A stretch of 64,000 nt of DNA, from assembly GCA_032158295.1 (NCBI GenBank), contig CM063252.1, positions 19,612,036-19,676,035 on the forward strand, written 5' to 3'. The DNA comes from Pycnopodia helianthoides (Eukaryota > Echinodermata > Asteroidea > Forcipulatida > Asteriidae). Position 1 is the first letter of the stretch. Every line of letters begins with the position of its first letter. Shown here piece by piece: positions 11,721-24,763 of this stretch. The translations under genes and the position numbers were made by a program. The notes below the pieces were generated by a model. That model saw only the letters and a list, made by a program, of their open reading frames with translations, was not told where the DNA came from and made no database searches.

Positions 11721-14700
11721 GTCTCTTTATAGGGATTCAGAAGAAAAAAAAGAACAAAGTCGTATGGTGTTACTGCAAATTAAACATACATTTGTATGTC
11801 ACCATGCATGGCCTCAAAACCCACAAAGTCAATCTAAAAATGAATTAAATTAATTAATTAATACAAGATAAATTAATCAGAAAAGCCTCTTTAAGAACAA
11901 ATTCTTTTGCAATGTTTCAACAAGAAATATTTTGAGAGTCAATTTGAACCAAAAGATCTATGATCGGTTCTTGATTGGAACAGGATGATATAATAGCAAG
12001 AACTTTGACATTTGGACTTAAATTGGAACAAGAGATAAGTAGGCTGTTGATTAAAAATGGACTGTCAAAAGGACACCACGAAGCACATAAATGTAACTTG
12101 ACATGTATGTAAATGCTGCAAACAAATTTGCATCATAGGTACATCGCTGTGATCTAAAGTACATGTGTTGCAGCATTATAATGATGGATGATGTCATTTG
12201 CAAGTCTGTAGGAATCCAATAAAACATTCTAGTTTCCCTTAAATGCATCATCCAGCTAGAGCCACGTACGAATTGGCGGCTACAGCTGTTGCTAAGGGTG
12301 TTGCCAAGGGCAGCGTACTCCTCAATGCTTGTTAGCGCAGTGATCCTGGCAAATTCGGTAAAACAGCCTAAACCAGTCGATGTTTGTCAGCTGGAATCCA
12401 ATGGCACATTTTAGTTTTTGTAATTAGTAATGCACTTGCTGTTTCTCGGTTTGGCAGACTTTGTTATCACCTTGATTTGGTTACATTGATTGGAATTGCA
12501 GACAAACAAGATGGTTGCTTGACTGCGATGACAGCCTAAGCTCTGGTTAGCGATTGAATGTTAGCAAAACATTCAATCCTGTTAACAGATGTTGTGACCA
12601 AAATTGTTTCCAACAAATTCAACACAATTTTTGAACATTTGTGTATCATTGACTGTTACTAAACTGTGGCTACACATGTATCTGTTTTTGCTTTGCATTT
12701 ATAGCTTCCCATAGTTTTCCAACCTTGGTTGGCAAAAATCCGGCTGTGATATTCACAATAGAAAGGTCTATATTTACTCAATCTCATAGGGATACATAAT
12801 CTTCCCCCTCCAGAACAGTAACAATGTTGAAGAAATTCTTCACACTGAGTCAGCAGTGGAGTTATTAAATTATAGCAGCAGGGTGAGGCAGGTGTGTTAG
12901 AAAAGCCATCTTCCAAATCTAATTGTCATTTCTGCAAGGCAGTTGATGTATTTTCGATGAACAAACATGTTTTGGGCATAAAAGACACATGTACAGTCTA
13001 TGAAATGCCTGGATTTTTTGTCTGTAAAGCTAAAAGGCATTTCTCATAATGTGTGTACTTAAAGGGCAGTTGTTCTAGTACGTGATTGTGTGTTTGCACT
13101 TTTTAGAGGGAATCAAGGCCAAAAGACAGGCACTTGAAACCAGGGTGTAATTTAATTTCACAAAGAGCTACATTGATCTGAAGATGTGTATCAATCGTAA
13201 TTGCTAAAAGCAAAGTGTGATGTCACAATACAAATCACTCCCGCAATAGTGACAACTCATCCTAAGATGAATCTTGGTGTTTTGTGTAATTCAAGCCCTG
13301 GTTTAGGACAGCCTTGCAGCGATTGGTACCTGATTGAAAAAATTGATATTTATTTTTAATAATGAACTTTTATACATGTGCACTGGCCATCAAATCGTTG
13401 TTAGTTCGCTTATAGGGTGAACAAAGATATTGGCAAAAAACTAAGAAGACCTGCAACATAGGGCTAGTAGATTGCTCAGTTGGTAGAGCCGACATGGATC
13501 TTTTTAAATATTCCGATGAGAAACGTTCAAACAATTTTAATTTGGCTCAACTATAGTTTTCTCTTTTTGAAATCATATCATGAAAGAACCGGCCACGTCT
13601 GGCTCTTGGAAACCAGAGCTCCGCCGGCCTGACAATATTTTCTGGCTACATCAGGCTCTATTTATGATTCATTTAAACTTAATCTTTTGTAATTGAAAAC
13701 TTAATTTAATGCCAAACATTTTTCTTTCATGTCAGATTTGTATAGAAAGTTTGGACATTGGTGAACCTACATTTATGTGTGCAAGAGAAGAACAGGACCA
13801 GTATTGGACAGTTGACTACAATTTGGAACATCCACAAGCGTTTTGAAAGTATTCAACAAAATAGGCGAACAGGTGTTTCGTTTTAGCAAGCAGAGAGTGC
13901 AAACCTTTTCAAAGTTTGCCTTGCTGATAAACAAGGAGAGGTAATATTTATATAGAAGAATAACACAAAGAAATGTAAGGACTACATGTAGCATCAGGGT
14001 TTACTATCTAATCCTACTACTCAATAAACTTTGTAAATATTGTTCAGCTTGATTTTCCGTTACAACATAATGCGCATAGAAACACCATTAAGTATTTTTT
14101 TAAATATGAAAACATGGTTTGCAGTGAGAATGCATCGTAAGGTTGTGTCATCTTTTTAAACATATCAGTTTAATGCTCAAATTTGTATTCATCAAGTATT
14201 AAACACCTTTTTATACAGTTTTGTACATAGAATTTTTGCTACTTGGTTTTACTTGTATGTAATGAGGATTGTATTCAGAGCGCGTAGTTCATGGTGGGAT
14301 TTTTAAGAACGAATGAATGTCTTGCACATGTCTTGGTAACATGTTTAACAGTGCCAAGGGCTAAATTGACGACATTAACTATCCTGCATTTAAATTGTTA
14401 GATTTGAACGCATAGTAGGTTAAAAGTGATTACTCATTAGGGATGCACTCCTTTAGTAAAGTGTCATCAAACACTCTATAAGAAGAATTTGTAAAGAAAC
14501 AAAATTGTGTACAATTACAGCTGGTTTCCTTTTTGCACTTCCGGCATTACAACTTGTCAGGGATATTCCTATACATGTAGGTGTCTTTGCTAACGTTTAA
14601 AGATTGTTCCACCTTGCAAAGAATCAAAATGCTTCTTAGATTAAAAAAAAAACATGGACCGTTTGCAAGAAAAACATTGAAAACTGTGGACCTAACAGAG

Positions 14701-15599
14701 CACACCAGTAACTGATAAGGTATAAAGCAAATACCCAAACAAAATCTCCACGGGTTATTGTTTTTTATCTACCAAGAAGACTAGAATGCGTGCACTCTAA
14801 CAAAAACCAATACTCTATCCCTTTACTATAATAACAAGTTTGAGAAAAGCTGGTAATGATACACAATGAGCTTCTAGCCACTAGCATATTTTCACAAAGT
14901 TGCTCCATCGTCCATCACTGATCTCTTGGATTGATCCATCTTCTATAACAAGCCAAGATCCCGCGGGTTGGGGAGTTTACTTGAGTCACTCCTGAACAGC
15001 CCTCAGTTGGATGCTGGTCAGAAACCTGATCCTCAATTCAAAGAAAGCATTTTTTTCTCATGGGATAGCTAGGCTCTCCATTTCAAGTTCTGTGGATAGC
15101 TAAGCTGTTTAAACAACGTCTCAGGCTTCTAAGAAGCCTGCTGGATGAATAAAGGAAGTTTTTTTCCCCCAATTATATTTGTACCTGTTCATTAAGTTGT
15201 AATGTACCCTCTTGAAAATGCTAATGTTACAAAACATACATCCTTTAGATGTATACCTTCAGGAAAAACTCTGTGAATGTGTCACTCCTGTTACAAAATT
15301 ATGAACATTTTAAAGATGCAAACATTTGTGGAAGGTTTCTGGAAAGGTTTTTTCACTTGAGTTGTCTCATTTGTTGAGAGAGACGAAGCAGGTGAATGAA
15401 AAGATAATGTATATGTAATAATTGATGTTCAATAATTTTGTCTACACTTGGCAACATTTCACTGGCTTAGATTTGGTAGTGGTAAGCAATAAGTCAGTTG
15501 CAAAACAGATTTTGAAACATTTCCGGTACAATGATTTGATTGGTCACAGGTGAACATTCAAATTGAATTCCCCAGACTAGGGACAGTGTTGCTGCTTCA
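11721..15599. other. Non-coding stretch
   Basis: No gene recognised. Small items: an 11-bp inverted repeat GATTGAATGTT/AACATTCAATC near 12550-12577, a tRNA-like SINE head fragment (GCTCAGTTGGTAGAGCC) at about 13474-13490, and a short palindrome CAGGCTTCTAAGAAGCCTG near 15122-15140. The longest open frames lack features. Confidence 0.45.
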
Positions 15600-15785
15600 C
15601 ATGCTTTGGGCAAGCTTTTGCTTAGCAACTTCCAGATGGGCAAATCCTTAATAAAAATAAGCAGGTAACCAGTCAATGACAACAAATGTGACGTATTTCG
15701 GCTGGTAACCTTATTCTGGTAAGCACATTTCTTTTTGTGCTTAGCTACTTTTTGTGAATTTTGGGGCTCTATGAAATTAGGCCCT
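15600..15785. mobile_element. GGGCCC-family MITE, partial copy
   Basis: It shares the blocks TTCGGCTGGTAACCTTATTC, TGGTAAGCAC and TTTTTGTGCTTAGCTAC with 18878-19071. It ends with GGGCTCTATGAAATTAGGCCC, the decayed right terminus. The left end is not clear. Confidence 0.6.
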
Positions 15786-17189
15786 GGTACTATGTGACAA
15801 ACAATTCATTTAGAATTGTTTATAGGTTTTCGCTGTCTTTTACGTAGAAACGCAGAAGCTTGCCCGAACCATGTGACATAACACCTGTTTCTAGTCGAGG
15901 AGTTCAAATTTAAGAATTCACTTATGACTAAGCAAGCCATTGTCAGACATTCAAATCTTACTCGCAAATGGCTCTTAGGGATGAGCCATGGATAGTGTAC
16001 CAAAGGTTTGTCTGTTGATGCTGAAGGAAATTTATGGATAAGGGGCAATTCCTGGCATAAGCCTACTTAGGGTAATCTTGTAAAACATGTAATATACTTA
16101 TTGTTTTTATACCACCCTTGATTCATGCAAAAAAATTGTATGGATGTTTACATATGCAACATGTTTTATTATTGGATCATGTAAAATGTCATTTAGACCT
16201 TTATTTGTACGAACTTCTTGTCATATATAAAATATATATATATACATAACACAGAATACATATATGCAATCACGTTGTGCACATTGTAATGTTATGACAG
16301 GTTGTAAATATTTACTGGGCAGTGTCTGCATTTTAGCAAGGACAGCGACAATGCGTACAATTGCCTGCTAATTACCAGACTAGTAGACTTCACTCTTTCC
16401 CTAATCCAAGAACACTTGCACGTGGTCAATGTTTTAGTAAGAATAATGAAGAAGATGTTTGTTTTGATAAAGTTTTAAAAATATTGCATTATTCAACAAC
16501 TGGCTTGATGGATTGTAAATTTTTAAATGGTGCACTAGCATTCACAACTTTCATTCATTTTTTATAACACTTTACAGTGTCTGTAGATATCGTTCATGTA
16601 TAAGAGGTGAGTGGGTTGGGGAATACAGCGGGAGGTCCTAAGTCAGATAATTGCCTTCTGATTGTTCAGTAAAGTAAAAACAAGGGGTGTCACTGTGATA
16701 ATCGACAAACACATGTAGCAATTAAAATGCAGTAAGGTCTGTGTAAAGTGTGTAGGAGGTATTTCCCGGGAATTGATTTTTTAATGGGAAAGTGCAAATA
16801 ATGTTACCTGTGGTAGAAACTATTGATGCTTTAACTGTAACTTAAATGACTTTTGTGAATTGTGCATAAGAGCAGAGCTATGGCACTGTTGTAGATGTGT
16901 TGATGGGTGCCACTTTTGATAATTTTGAGGAAAGCCTAACCCTTATCCACTGCTAATCCATCACAATCCAGCAGCAATGTTTGAGTTATATACTTTTGGA
17001 CCTGTGATGCATTATTTATGTGTACATGTACTTGAGACTAGGTGTTTAACATGGTCCACAGGAAGTAAGTTATTAAACAGTTTGTTGTGGAATCTTTACG
17101 GAACAAATCAATGCAAGGGTTTGTTTAAATGGAAAGGTAACTTAAAAGGAAAAGGGGAATAGTCTGGTAGCTCTGATGAAAAACTCAAC

Positions 17190-17345
17190 TTAAACTAAAT
17201 TGAGAAGCTCAATCTGAACAAAGTTGAGAAACTCAAATTGAACAAAGTTGAAAAAAACTCGAAATGAACTAAGTTGAAAAAAACTTTAAATTGAACAATG
17301 TTAGGAAAACTCAAATTTGGCAAAGTTGAGGAAACGCAACTTGAG
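17190..17345. repeat. About 30-bp minisatellite
   Basis: Successive units built on AACAAAGTTGAGAAACTCAA with variants, five to six copies. The long minus-strand open frame across it (17195-17644) is a repeat plus a palindrome and is not taken as a gene. Confidence 0.7.
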
Positions 17346-17467
17346 TTAGGAGTATACAAAAAGCTGACATTTGAATATTGAACTTCAATGAAAAGATATA
17401 TATGGAAGTTAACCTGAGTAGAAATATTTGCATACAAATGTCTCCATTGATTTTTGCTTGAATTGTA

Positions 17468-17624
17468 TATAACATGGTTTGAGGGTGAACAGTCGATATT
17501 AGCTCCCCGAGGTATTGGAAGTTGACAAACTAGTTCCCGAGGCGAAGCCGAGGGAACTAGTTTGTCAACTTCCAATACCGAGGGAGCTATTATCGACTGA
17601 TCAACCGAAATAAACCATGTTATA
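17468..17624. mobile_element. Foldback element with 28-bp perfect arms
   Basis: Arms 17511-17538 and 17552-17579 are perfect inverted copies around a 13-bp centre (GAGGCGAAGCCGA). Outside these the pairing continues imperfectly through CAGTCGAT and out to TATAACATGGTTT (17468-17480) and AAACCATGTTATA (17612-17624). A near-complete palindrome of about 157 bp is typical of foldback or short palindromic MITEs. Confidence 0.75.
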
Positions 17625-17632
17625 TTTGTTTT

Positions 17633-17986
17633 ACTATACCTCATACATATTCAGTCACCGGTACAATATTAGGACCAAGGGGAACATGACGACTGTGAAA
17701 TGATAAATTGCATCCAGGATAAGTTTTTCATGTGTTGGATGTCGCGCTAGAGCGATGTTCGCGCATGCGGACAACACCCGGTGAACAGTTCCACGATCGT
17801 AAAGCGCATGACAAGTAGACTGTCGCCCGGGCTGTCCAGGCGACAGTCTACTTGTCATGCGCATTTGCCATGTGCGTGATTACTCGCGTGCGCGCTTGGT
17901 AAACAGCAAATATTGCGTCTGACACGTGATGTTGAATGGACCAGTGAGAATTCGACTCTCGGTCATGAATATGTATGAGGTATAGT
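17633..17986. mobile_element. Second foldback/MITE with perfect TIRs and a central hairpin
   Basis: Terminal arms 17633-17653 and 17966-17986 are a perfect 21-bp inverted repeat (ACTATACCTCATACATATTC...). Near the centre lies a perfect 24-bp hairpin, arms 17804-17827 and 17839-17862 around an 11-bp loop. The interior is GC-richer than its surroundings. It starts 8 bp after the previous foldback. No coding content. Confidence 0.7.
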
Positions 17987-18877
17987 AATATGGACTAGGG
18001 ACCTCATAGTGATATATATGATGAAAGTGCTGCTCATTATTATTAATTTTTTGTTTATTAGCGCTTAGTAACAAGAAACTAATGAAACCTTTCTTGCATG
18101 CAGAAATTCCACATGAACCGCTGATTAATTTCACCTTGAATTATGATTTAAACAAACTCAATATTCTTTAATGGAAGTCTTGTATTGGTAATAATGAACA
18201 GTTGATTGGATTTATTATTTGTCCATCTTGTATGTCACTCATCAGTTAAACACGCATGGACTATTTGCACGTGTCTTTAAATTACAGAACCTCTGCAAAT
18301 ATTAATAATTCTATGAACGGTTTGTATTGACATTAATATTACACGGCAGATTCTCTATGTTGATAGTTTTTGCAAACAAAACCTTTATTTTAATTATTAA
18401 TTTTAAATATTTTTTGGCAATAGGTGCATTGTGGTTTCCAATTTGTTTTCCATTCTAAGTAACTGCAAATCATTGTCAGAAGTGTTTGGGATTGTTTATT
18501 CATTCGACATGGCAAAACCATCTGCAATATTTTACTTCATATTGATTCAAAGACATTTAAAGGGCAAGTTATTCTAGCTGGATATTTTTCTCCCACATAA
18601 ATAAATTTACATCTTTGGTATTCAGGTATATTGAGGTGTGTTACAGTCAGCTTAATGTTTTCAGCACAATGCAATGATATTCCCAAAGATAATAATTAGA
18701 TTACTGCACAAGCAAGAAACCATGGAAGGTCAAATTTAATGTATTTTTAATTCTGCAGTTTAGAGTTAATAGTTTGTAGAATAACATACCCAAAGCAACA
18801 ACAACAAAAATAATAGTTTACAGGAATTTCATAATGTTTACCCTGTTCATTGTTCCCTGTTATGAATTCAAAATCTA

Positions 18878-19071
18878 GGGCCCAATTTCATGGAGCAGCT
18901 TTAGGCAGAAAGTAGTGCTTACTTAGTGTCTGATAAGCAACAAATAGCAGGAAACCAGTCACACACAGTGTATGTGGAACGGTATTTTGGCTGGTAACCT
19001 TATTCTGGTAAGCAAAAGTGTTTTGTGCTTAGCTACCTTTGGTGCATAAGCAGCTCGATGAAATTGGGCCC
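18878..19071. mobile_element. GGGCCCAATTTCAT palindromic MITE, complete copy
   Basis: 194 bp with inverted ends GGGCCCAATTTCATGGAGCA at the left and AGCTCGATGAAATTGGGCCC at the right. Partial copies lie at about 6999 and 15600. I associate this family with echinoderm genomes from memory. Confidence 0.75.
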
Positions 19072-20859
19072 AGGTTACATCTGAATGATAGTATATAAAT
19101 GGAATAAAAGATTAATGATTATTCTCACTGTTTATTTGTTAAATGCACCTTTTGGGCAGTATTTTAGAACATATACATAGCTGTCTTTAGAAGCATTTTC
19201 ATTTTTTACCTAATAATAATGTACATAACTTTTGCTTGCCTTCTGCATATTTGTTATTATTCGAAGACATTATAATTTTCAGTATTTCTGCACTTGCTAT
19301 AGTGTAACAAGTAATTATGGATCTTTAATTTTTCACTTTCATTTTTCCTTGTTAATATATTTTTTTAGTATTTAATTATCCTGTAGATTATGTAGTTTTT
19401 AAGTTTATGAAACATTGCTGTATATTTCTAAGTTATGCGTAGTAAGGCTGAAATGTATTTAGGTTTATGAATGGAAATGATCTAGACTAAAACAGGGTAC
19501 CAGTCAGAAAATGTTTTGCCAGAACACATCAAGGCGTATTACAATGTAGCTGGTTACATCACAGAGAAAGGTCTTTCTCTATGGTTACATTTAGCTACCA
19601 CAAACTCGTAAGTGCTAAGCATCTTTGTGTGGCGGAAAGAAATTATACTCCATGGTGAAATTATCCTTTGTATTCAAAGTTGAAGGATTGTAGGAGAGCT
19701 TTTTAGACAAAATGGAAAGTTTGACATTTTTAAAAGTGCAAAAACAAGATTTTTCCTAATTCTTTAAGTATATTTAATAAACAAAAGAAAATTGAGGCCA
19801 TACCAAGCTACTAGGTTGTTTTGTGATCCACATTAAAAGTTGAAAAATACCTAATTAGAAACAAATTTCTCTACCTTTTATTTTATTTTCTCATCAGTTC
19901 CTCAAAGTAGCTTTTCATCTGTCAACTTAATTTATTATAAAAGAGGTTTTTACAAATTCTTTCAACAATCTACTTGCACGTCCACGTGGAAATCCGATCC
20001 TAGGGGAAAACACTTCGTGACTTGTACGGCGCGCCTATTGAACAAAAAACGTAATTACTTGAAATGCTCTATTATTTTTATTTATTTTTTTATTTTTTAT
20101 TATATATATATAAAGTGACGCCCATTTGATCCAACTGATTTTTCATTGATTTCTATTATTATTAAGGTACCATAGATATTTATTTTGACGTAGTAAACCT
20201 GTTGGTTGTTTTAGCTATAGGCCTAGCTGTAAATTATTTTAAACAAACACATTGAAATTACACGAATGTCAACAGTCAAATAATCATGTGATTTAGTTTA
20301 GCTGAAAAATTGGCAGAAATTTACCCAGACTCTGCACCATTCAGGCTATTCTTTTGTAAAACATGTCCTGTTTAGCCTCAGAACCTTGATCCAATTTTTT
20401 TTTCAATTTATTTAAACAAAAATCATTTGTTGGTACCGAAAATATTGTTTGTTTTTTAGTTTTGTTTTATAATAAGAAAAAAATCCACCTATTGAAATGC
20501 CTTGCCTGGTGCAAGGGATTATTTTACTGTTTCGGATACTAAAGTGGTACATAATCGTGATGCTCTTCAACTGTATTCTTCGAGGAATGTTTGTACTGTT
20601 GTACATAATATTATGCAATGAACATTTAGTGAATTACTATATTCTTCAGTCAAAGCTTAAACATTTTACTATCCGTTTACGAATAATTAAACGACCAAAA
20701 CAGGAGTAATGACAACGACTTTCATATGATTTTATTATATGTAACTTGATTGCCTTTTTTGCATGAAGTGTAATCCCATACCAGTTGAGGATGTAACATT
20801 GAATGTACCACGAAGCTAATGAACAGTTAGTTATTCACCAAGATTGAAATGGATTTTTT
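19072..20859. other. Non-coding, AT-rich
   Basis: No gene, RNA or clear repeat recognised. It contains simple AT-rich tracts, for example TATATATATATAAAG near 20101. Confidence 0.45.
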
Positions 20860-20942
20860 ATGAGAAACTCCCATGCAATCAAAGACTATGTATCCACACT
20901 TTATGTGACCCAAAATACATGAAATAACAAACCTGTGTAATG

Positions 20943-21342
20943 TTAAAGGAACATTACAGAATTGGTTTTTGCTAACAAAACAGTTGCTGGCAGTGTAAAC
21001 ACTTTATGTGATCCACCATAGGCATAAACTGACAAACCTGTAGAAGTTTGAGATCGATCGGCCATCTGGGCCACGAGAAAATAGTGAAAAACCGATTACA
21101 CATTTGCATGAAATCATATATAGATTCAACAAATGAATAAAACGCTCACTGAGCGATAAACTCCAATCGGAAAAATAGTTTATTAATTTCTCATCAAATA
21201 TGGCATTTCAGACAGGTATATTTCAAGGGATGTTTTCTACCATCATCATCATTAGAACGAACGTGTATGTTTTATGTAAATCTGTGATCAAAAAGTATAT
21301 TTTACAAGTTTTTTTCTTACTAATTCTGTAATGTTCCTTTAA
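20943..21342. mobile_element. TTAA-flanked MITE, family B
   Basis: 400 bp with inverted ends TTAAAGGAACATTACAGAAT and ATTCTGTAATGTTCCTTTAA. A very similar 393-bp copy lies at 36294-36686. It interrupts an older repeat: the left flank (AACAAACCTGTGTAATG) and right flank (GCTCAATCGGTCTTCGG) resemble the contiguous sequence AACAAACCTGTGTACAGTTGGGCTCAATTGGTAATCG near 9470. A related, more diverged unit continues to about 21600. Confidence 0.75.
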
Positions 21343-22210
21343 GCTCAATCGGTCTTCGGAGTCATGAGAAAAAAAAGTGAAACCCCCATTATATGTTTTC
21401 ACTGTTTTCAAACATCGGATTTATCACTAGTGATACAGACTATTAGTTTTTTACTCATTTCCTAAAAACTATAGCATTTCAAGCAAAACTATTTCAAGTG
21501 AAGTTTACCACCATGACCATCTTTATACCATGTAAGTTACGTGCAAATCTGTGTGAGCATTTATATTTTCAATCTTACTAATGCTGTACACACCCTTTAA
21601 GGGAAGTTCGTCTTCAGCAGAAAATGCCACCACAAATTGATTAGTGATTTATAACGATGTGAATAATTAAGTTGTTAGCAAACGCTAATTTGACATTCTA
21701 GTATAGTTAATGATTTGACATATACTATCCTTTCCAGTCAAAGCTATAATCTTGCATAATTTCTCACCATGTCTCCATTTTTGTTTAGTTCAGTTTCCTC
21801 ATGTGGCGCCGAAGCTACTTTAGGGCGTGTGCCCCTTATTCACAATCCTACCCGAGCAATTTTTATTTCCCTTGAGAAGTTGTGGGTGGTCGATGTTGTG
21901 GAAAGGTGTCAACAGAAACCGATATTGGCTAGAAATGTTGACTAATAAATGGGATCGTCGGTTTATGTGAGGTAGACGATTTGGTCAATTGCATAGTGAC
22001 GTGTGCTGATATTTGCTGGATATTGTAGCATTTAACGAGTGGTATATATAATCGATTGAAGCAGTTAAATAATGTAAAACGCATTCGATGACTGGTCAAG
22101 CATTTGAGTCGTAGACCTATATATTTGTTGTTTATTTCATGATTTGTTGAAACGTTGAGAACTGATCAGATATTTTCGTCGGGATTCTGTGACATGACCA
22201 TGGGGCTATC

Positions 22211-22309
22211 ATGGCGTGTCAGGTCTCGGTGACAACCCTCACAGGGTCCAGCCCTGGTCATGCTGGTTACACCAAAGAGCATGAAGGTTACACCATAGCT
22301 CTGTCACAG
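22211..22309 (+). CDS. Candidate first coding exon, unidentified gene
   Basis: ATG 22211 has a strong start context (A at -3, G at +4). It opens 33 codons (MACQVSVTTLTGSSPG..., ending IALSQ) up to CAG|GTACCG at 22309/22310. Codon use is GC-richer than the surroundings. I recognise no domain, and no following exon in matching phase was found with confidence. If real, it is the 5' end of a plus-strand gene. It could equally be a chance open frame, since a GTACCG donor is not a strong one. Confidence 0.25.
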
Positions 22310-23379
22310 GTACCGATAATGTTCCGTACTCGAAAATTCGATGCAAACTGGGGAGCTTTACAGACTAATTATTTCTCACTGTTCGATCGGACATCTTGAG
22401 TCACCTATGGGCCTCCTATCGTTTTGGAAAATCGAAGACTTATAGGTCTGGGGATGGCAACATTTAATTGTGAAAGTGAATTGCAGTTTACGTACCATTC
22501 ATTCCGGTTTTTTGATACACTTTTAGCCTCTATACCCGCCATCAATAACTTGATCATTTCTTATGAATAACTAAAAATTCCTGTAAATTTTTTATGGTGG
22601 AGCGGGAAGGCCAGATGAGCTTGGCGGGGCGCGTGATGAATTCTACGGGGGATATATGACAGTTTACAGCCCACTGGAAACCTTCTGATGAAGCCCTATT
22701 TCTGGCGAAGGTGTTAAGTATACTGATTGGCGTTGTGTCTTAGGGGCAAGGCAGGAGCGGCTATAAAAGCCAGACCCGTATCCAATTATTTTTCCCCGCT
22801 ATAAAGAAGAAAAAACTAGCACTGTAACTATATATTTTGCCAATTTAATGACGCTTAGGAAAGGTCAAAATGTTATACCTCAACAATCGCTTCAACATGT
22901 TTAAAAGCTGGTCTTAACTCATTAAAGGCTATTGATTTCATAAACATTCCCCCTACTGTGGGAAAACAATCTCAAGAAAAAATAGGTACACTTTTCAGTG
23001 CCTAGTCAACACAGTCATCTTTTGGAGAAAATCAAATGAAAGAACTCTCTCACTTTGATTGGCCGGGCAAATGTACTGATTTGCAGCATTTTTGCTTTAA
23101 AATGAAGTTCGCTTGTTCGTCCATGTTAAAATTGTCTTGCTCTAAGAATTAGATTGACAATGACAATCGCAAGAATATCAAAGAAATGAGAAGAAAACAA
23201 TAAATCATCCCGAGTAAATAATCAGTCTTTTGTCAGGTGTCGCCTATCCGAGTTCACTGTAGAAATTACAAACACACTCAAAAACTAGTAGGCCCCCGAC
23301 ATGAAAGTTTTAAATAAATACTACTGTTGTATGTATTGTTCAACAAGGGAACATCCCATAATAAGTTCTCGCAATCTTG

Positions 23380-23636
23380 AGTTTGATTGGCTGAAATGAT
23401 GAGTCGAAAAAACAAGATCGCAGGTGTCATTTTTAGTCTGGTTACGCCATCCTTCTTGAATGCAGTTGCTGTGTTGTCAAGGGAGTCGGGCGCAAGACAG
23501 CCGGGTAAAACAATGTGCGGCCTTTTCCAAAATGTCTGCACACCCACGAGACGGCAATCAAACCGCAGTGAAAAGAATCGGGAAACATCCTGGAAAGTTA
23601 GCTTCGTAAAGTACGAATAATGTTACCATATTTTAC
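23380..23636 (+). promoter_or_regulatory. Possible transcription start region/first non-coding exon
   Basis: A local rise in GC and CpG content, an inverted CCAAT box (GATTGGCTG at about 23384-23392), and a near-ideal donor ACG|GTGAGT at 23636/23637. All three frames close before the donor, so an exon here would be 5'UTR. No transcript evidence is available. Confidence 0.25.
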
Positions 23637-24172
23637 GGTGAGTTTTTGTCTGTGTTCTGTGTTAGAAAGTAAACTTTTATTCATCTTGGAAAGTTATGTT
23701 TAATTCCAAACCAAAACATTCCACTATTTTTTACAGAAATGGGCAAAAACGTCTGCTAATAGTGCACCATTCACAGTAACGATATAGTCTTGCGCCATGC
23801 CTGGCCGACCGCCACAGATTTGTTTATGCTTTTTTCTCTCTTTTGTAAAGTTATAGTTTTTGAAGACTTAATATTAATTTTAATTTTAACAGTTATCTAA
23901 ATAAATACATGTCAGCTCTGGCGTTTTTATCATATTATTCATATGGAAAACTTGCGCACATTTCCTAGAGCATCCACAACGCACGTTGAACACGGGAAGG
24001 CCCGATGATGGAAAATCAGCAAACTTTCCTGACTATTTTACTGTCGCATCCGGTTTGTGAAAGCTTCATTCTACTCTCCAGAAAAGGTATTGGGAATGAA
24101 ACACAAATCAGTCGGGAACATAGTGCGTTTTTTAATACAAAACTGAGTAAAACATAAAAACGAGCATTTCCT

Positions 24173-24763
24173 ATGGAGGAGTTCAACAGGAATTTGACCA
24201 CATTTTCCGTGGGTTCACTCACTAAAGTGAATGGCAAAATACTTTCAGTCAAGGTACCTGACCCATCTCATTGGCAGAATAAACCATGGAAACGTTCATG
24301 CCATTATATAATTAAAACAAATTCTGATTGGTCCAGAGGAAAGGTTGATTTTTTGGGTCCATTTGTAAAGAGTTTTTTTACTTTGTTTGGTGACATCGGT
24401 AATTGTATGCAAAGTCTGGTGCAGTCCTTTTTTTATACACAATACGCTTTGAATGGGTCACTGGTGGTCCGGGAACCAGATCTGCTACACACGCTTTCTC
24501 TACGCATTGCAATCAATCGTAACAGAAGCATGCATTTGTTCTCTGATTTTCCCATGTTTATGCCAAATTATTACGAAAAGCAATTTGGTATTAAAAATAT
24601 GAATAGAAGATATGTTACTCTGCTTTATCTTAGTTTGGTTCAAACCATCTTGTTTGAGAAGAAATTAGCAAAGTTCCGTCAAGTTGGGTGCTGTTTTGTG
24701 ATTGGATCACAACATATTAGTATGTTTGGGGGTATTTTGAAACCACTCGATTGTAGGTGTTAA
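24173..24763 (+). CDS. Unidentified single-exon ORF, 196 codons
   Basis: This is the longest uninterrupted frame outside the satellite arrays. The product is basic and rich in F, L and S, with no signal peptide, zinc-finger pattern, reverse-transcriptase or transposase signature that I recognise. At this base composition a chance frame of this length is uncommon, which is the main reason for listing it. Against it: the start has a weak context (C at -3), there is no family resemblance, and the flanks are non-coding. It could be a remnant of a mobile element or a lineage-specific gene. Confidence 0.25.
   Translation: MEEFNRNLTTFSVGSLTKVNGKILSVKVPDPSHWQNKPWKRSCHYIIKTNSDWSRGKVDFLGPFVKSFFTLFGDIGNCMQSLVQSFFYTQYALNGSLVVREPDLLHTLSLRIAINRNRSMHLFSDFPMFMPNYYEKQFGIKNMNRRYVTLLYLSLVQTILFEKKLAKFRQVGCCFVIGSQHISMFGGILKPLDCRC

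Noticed and set aside
17195..17644. 149-codon minus-strand frame
   Set aside because: It runs through a minisatellite and one arm of a foldback element, with no protein features.
23278..23620. Overlapping open frames on both strands
   Set aside because: Neither has recognisable features; the base composition is better explained by a promoter-like GC rise.
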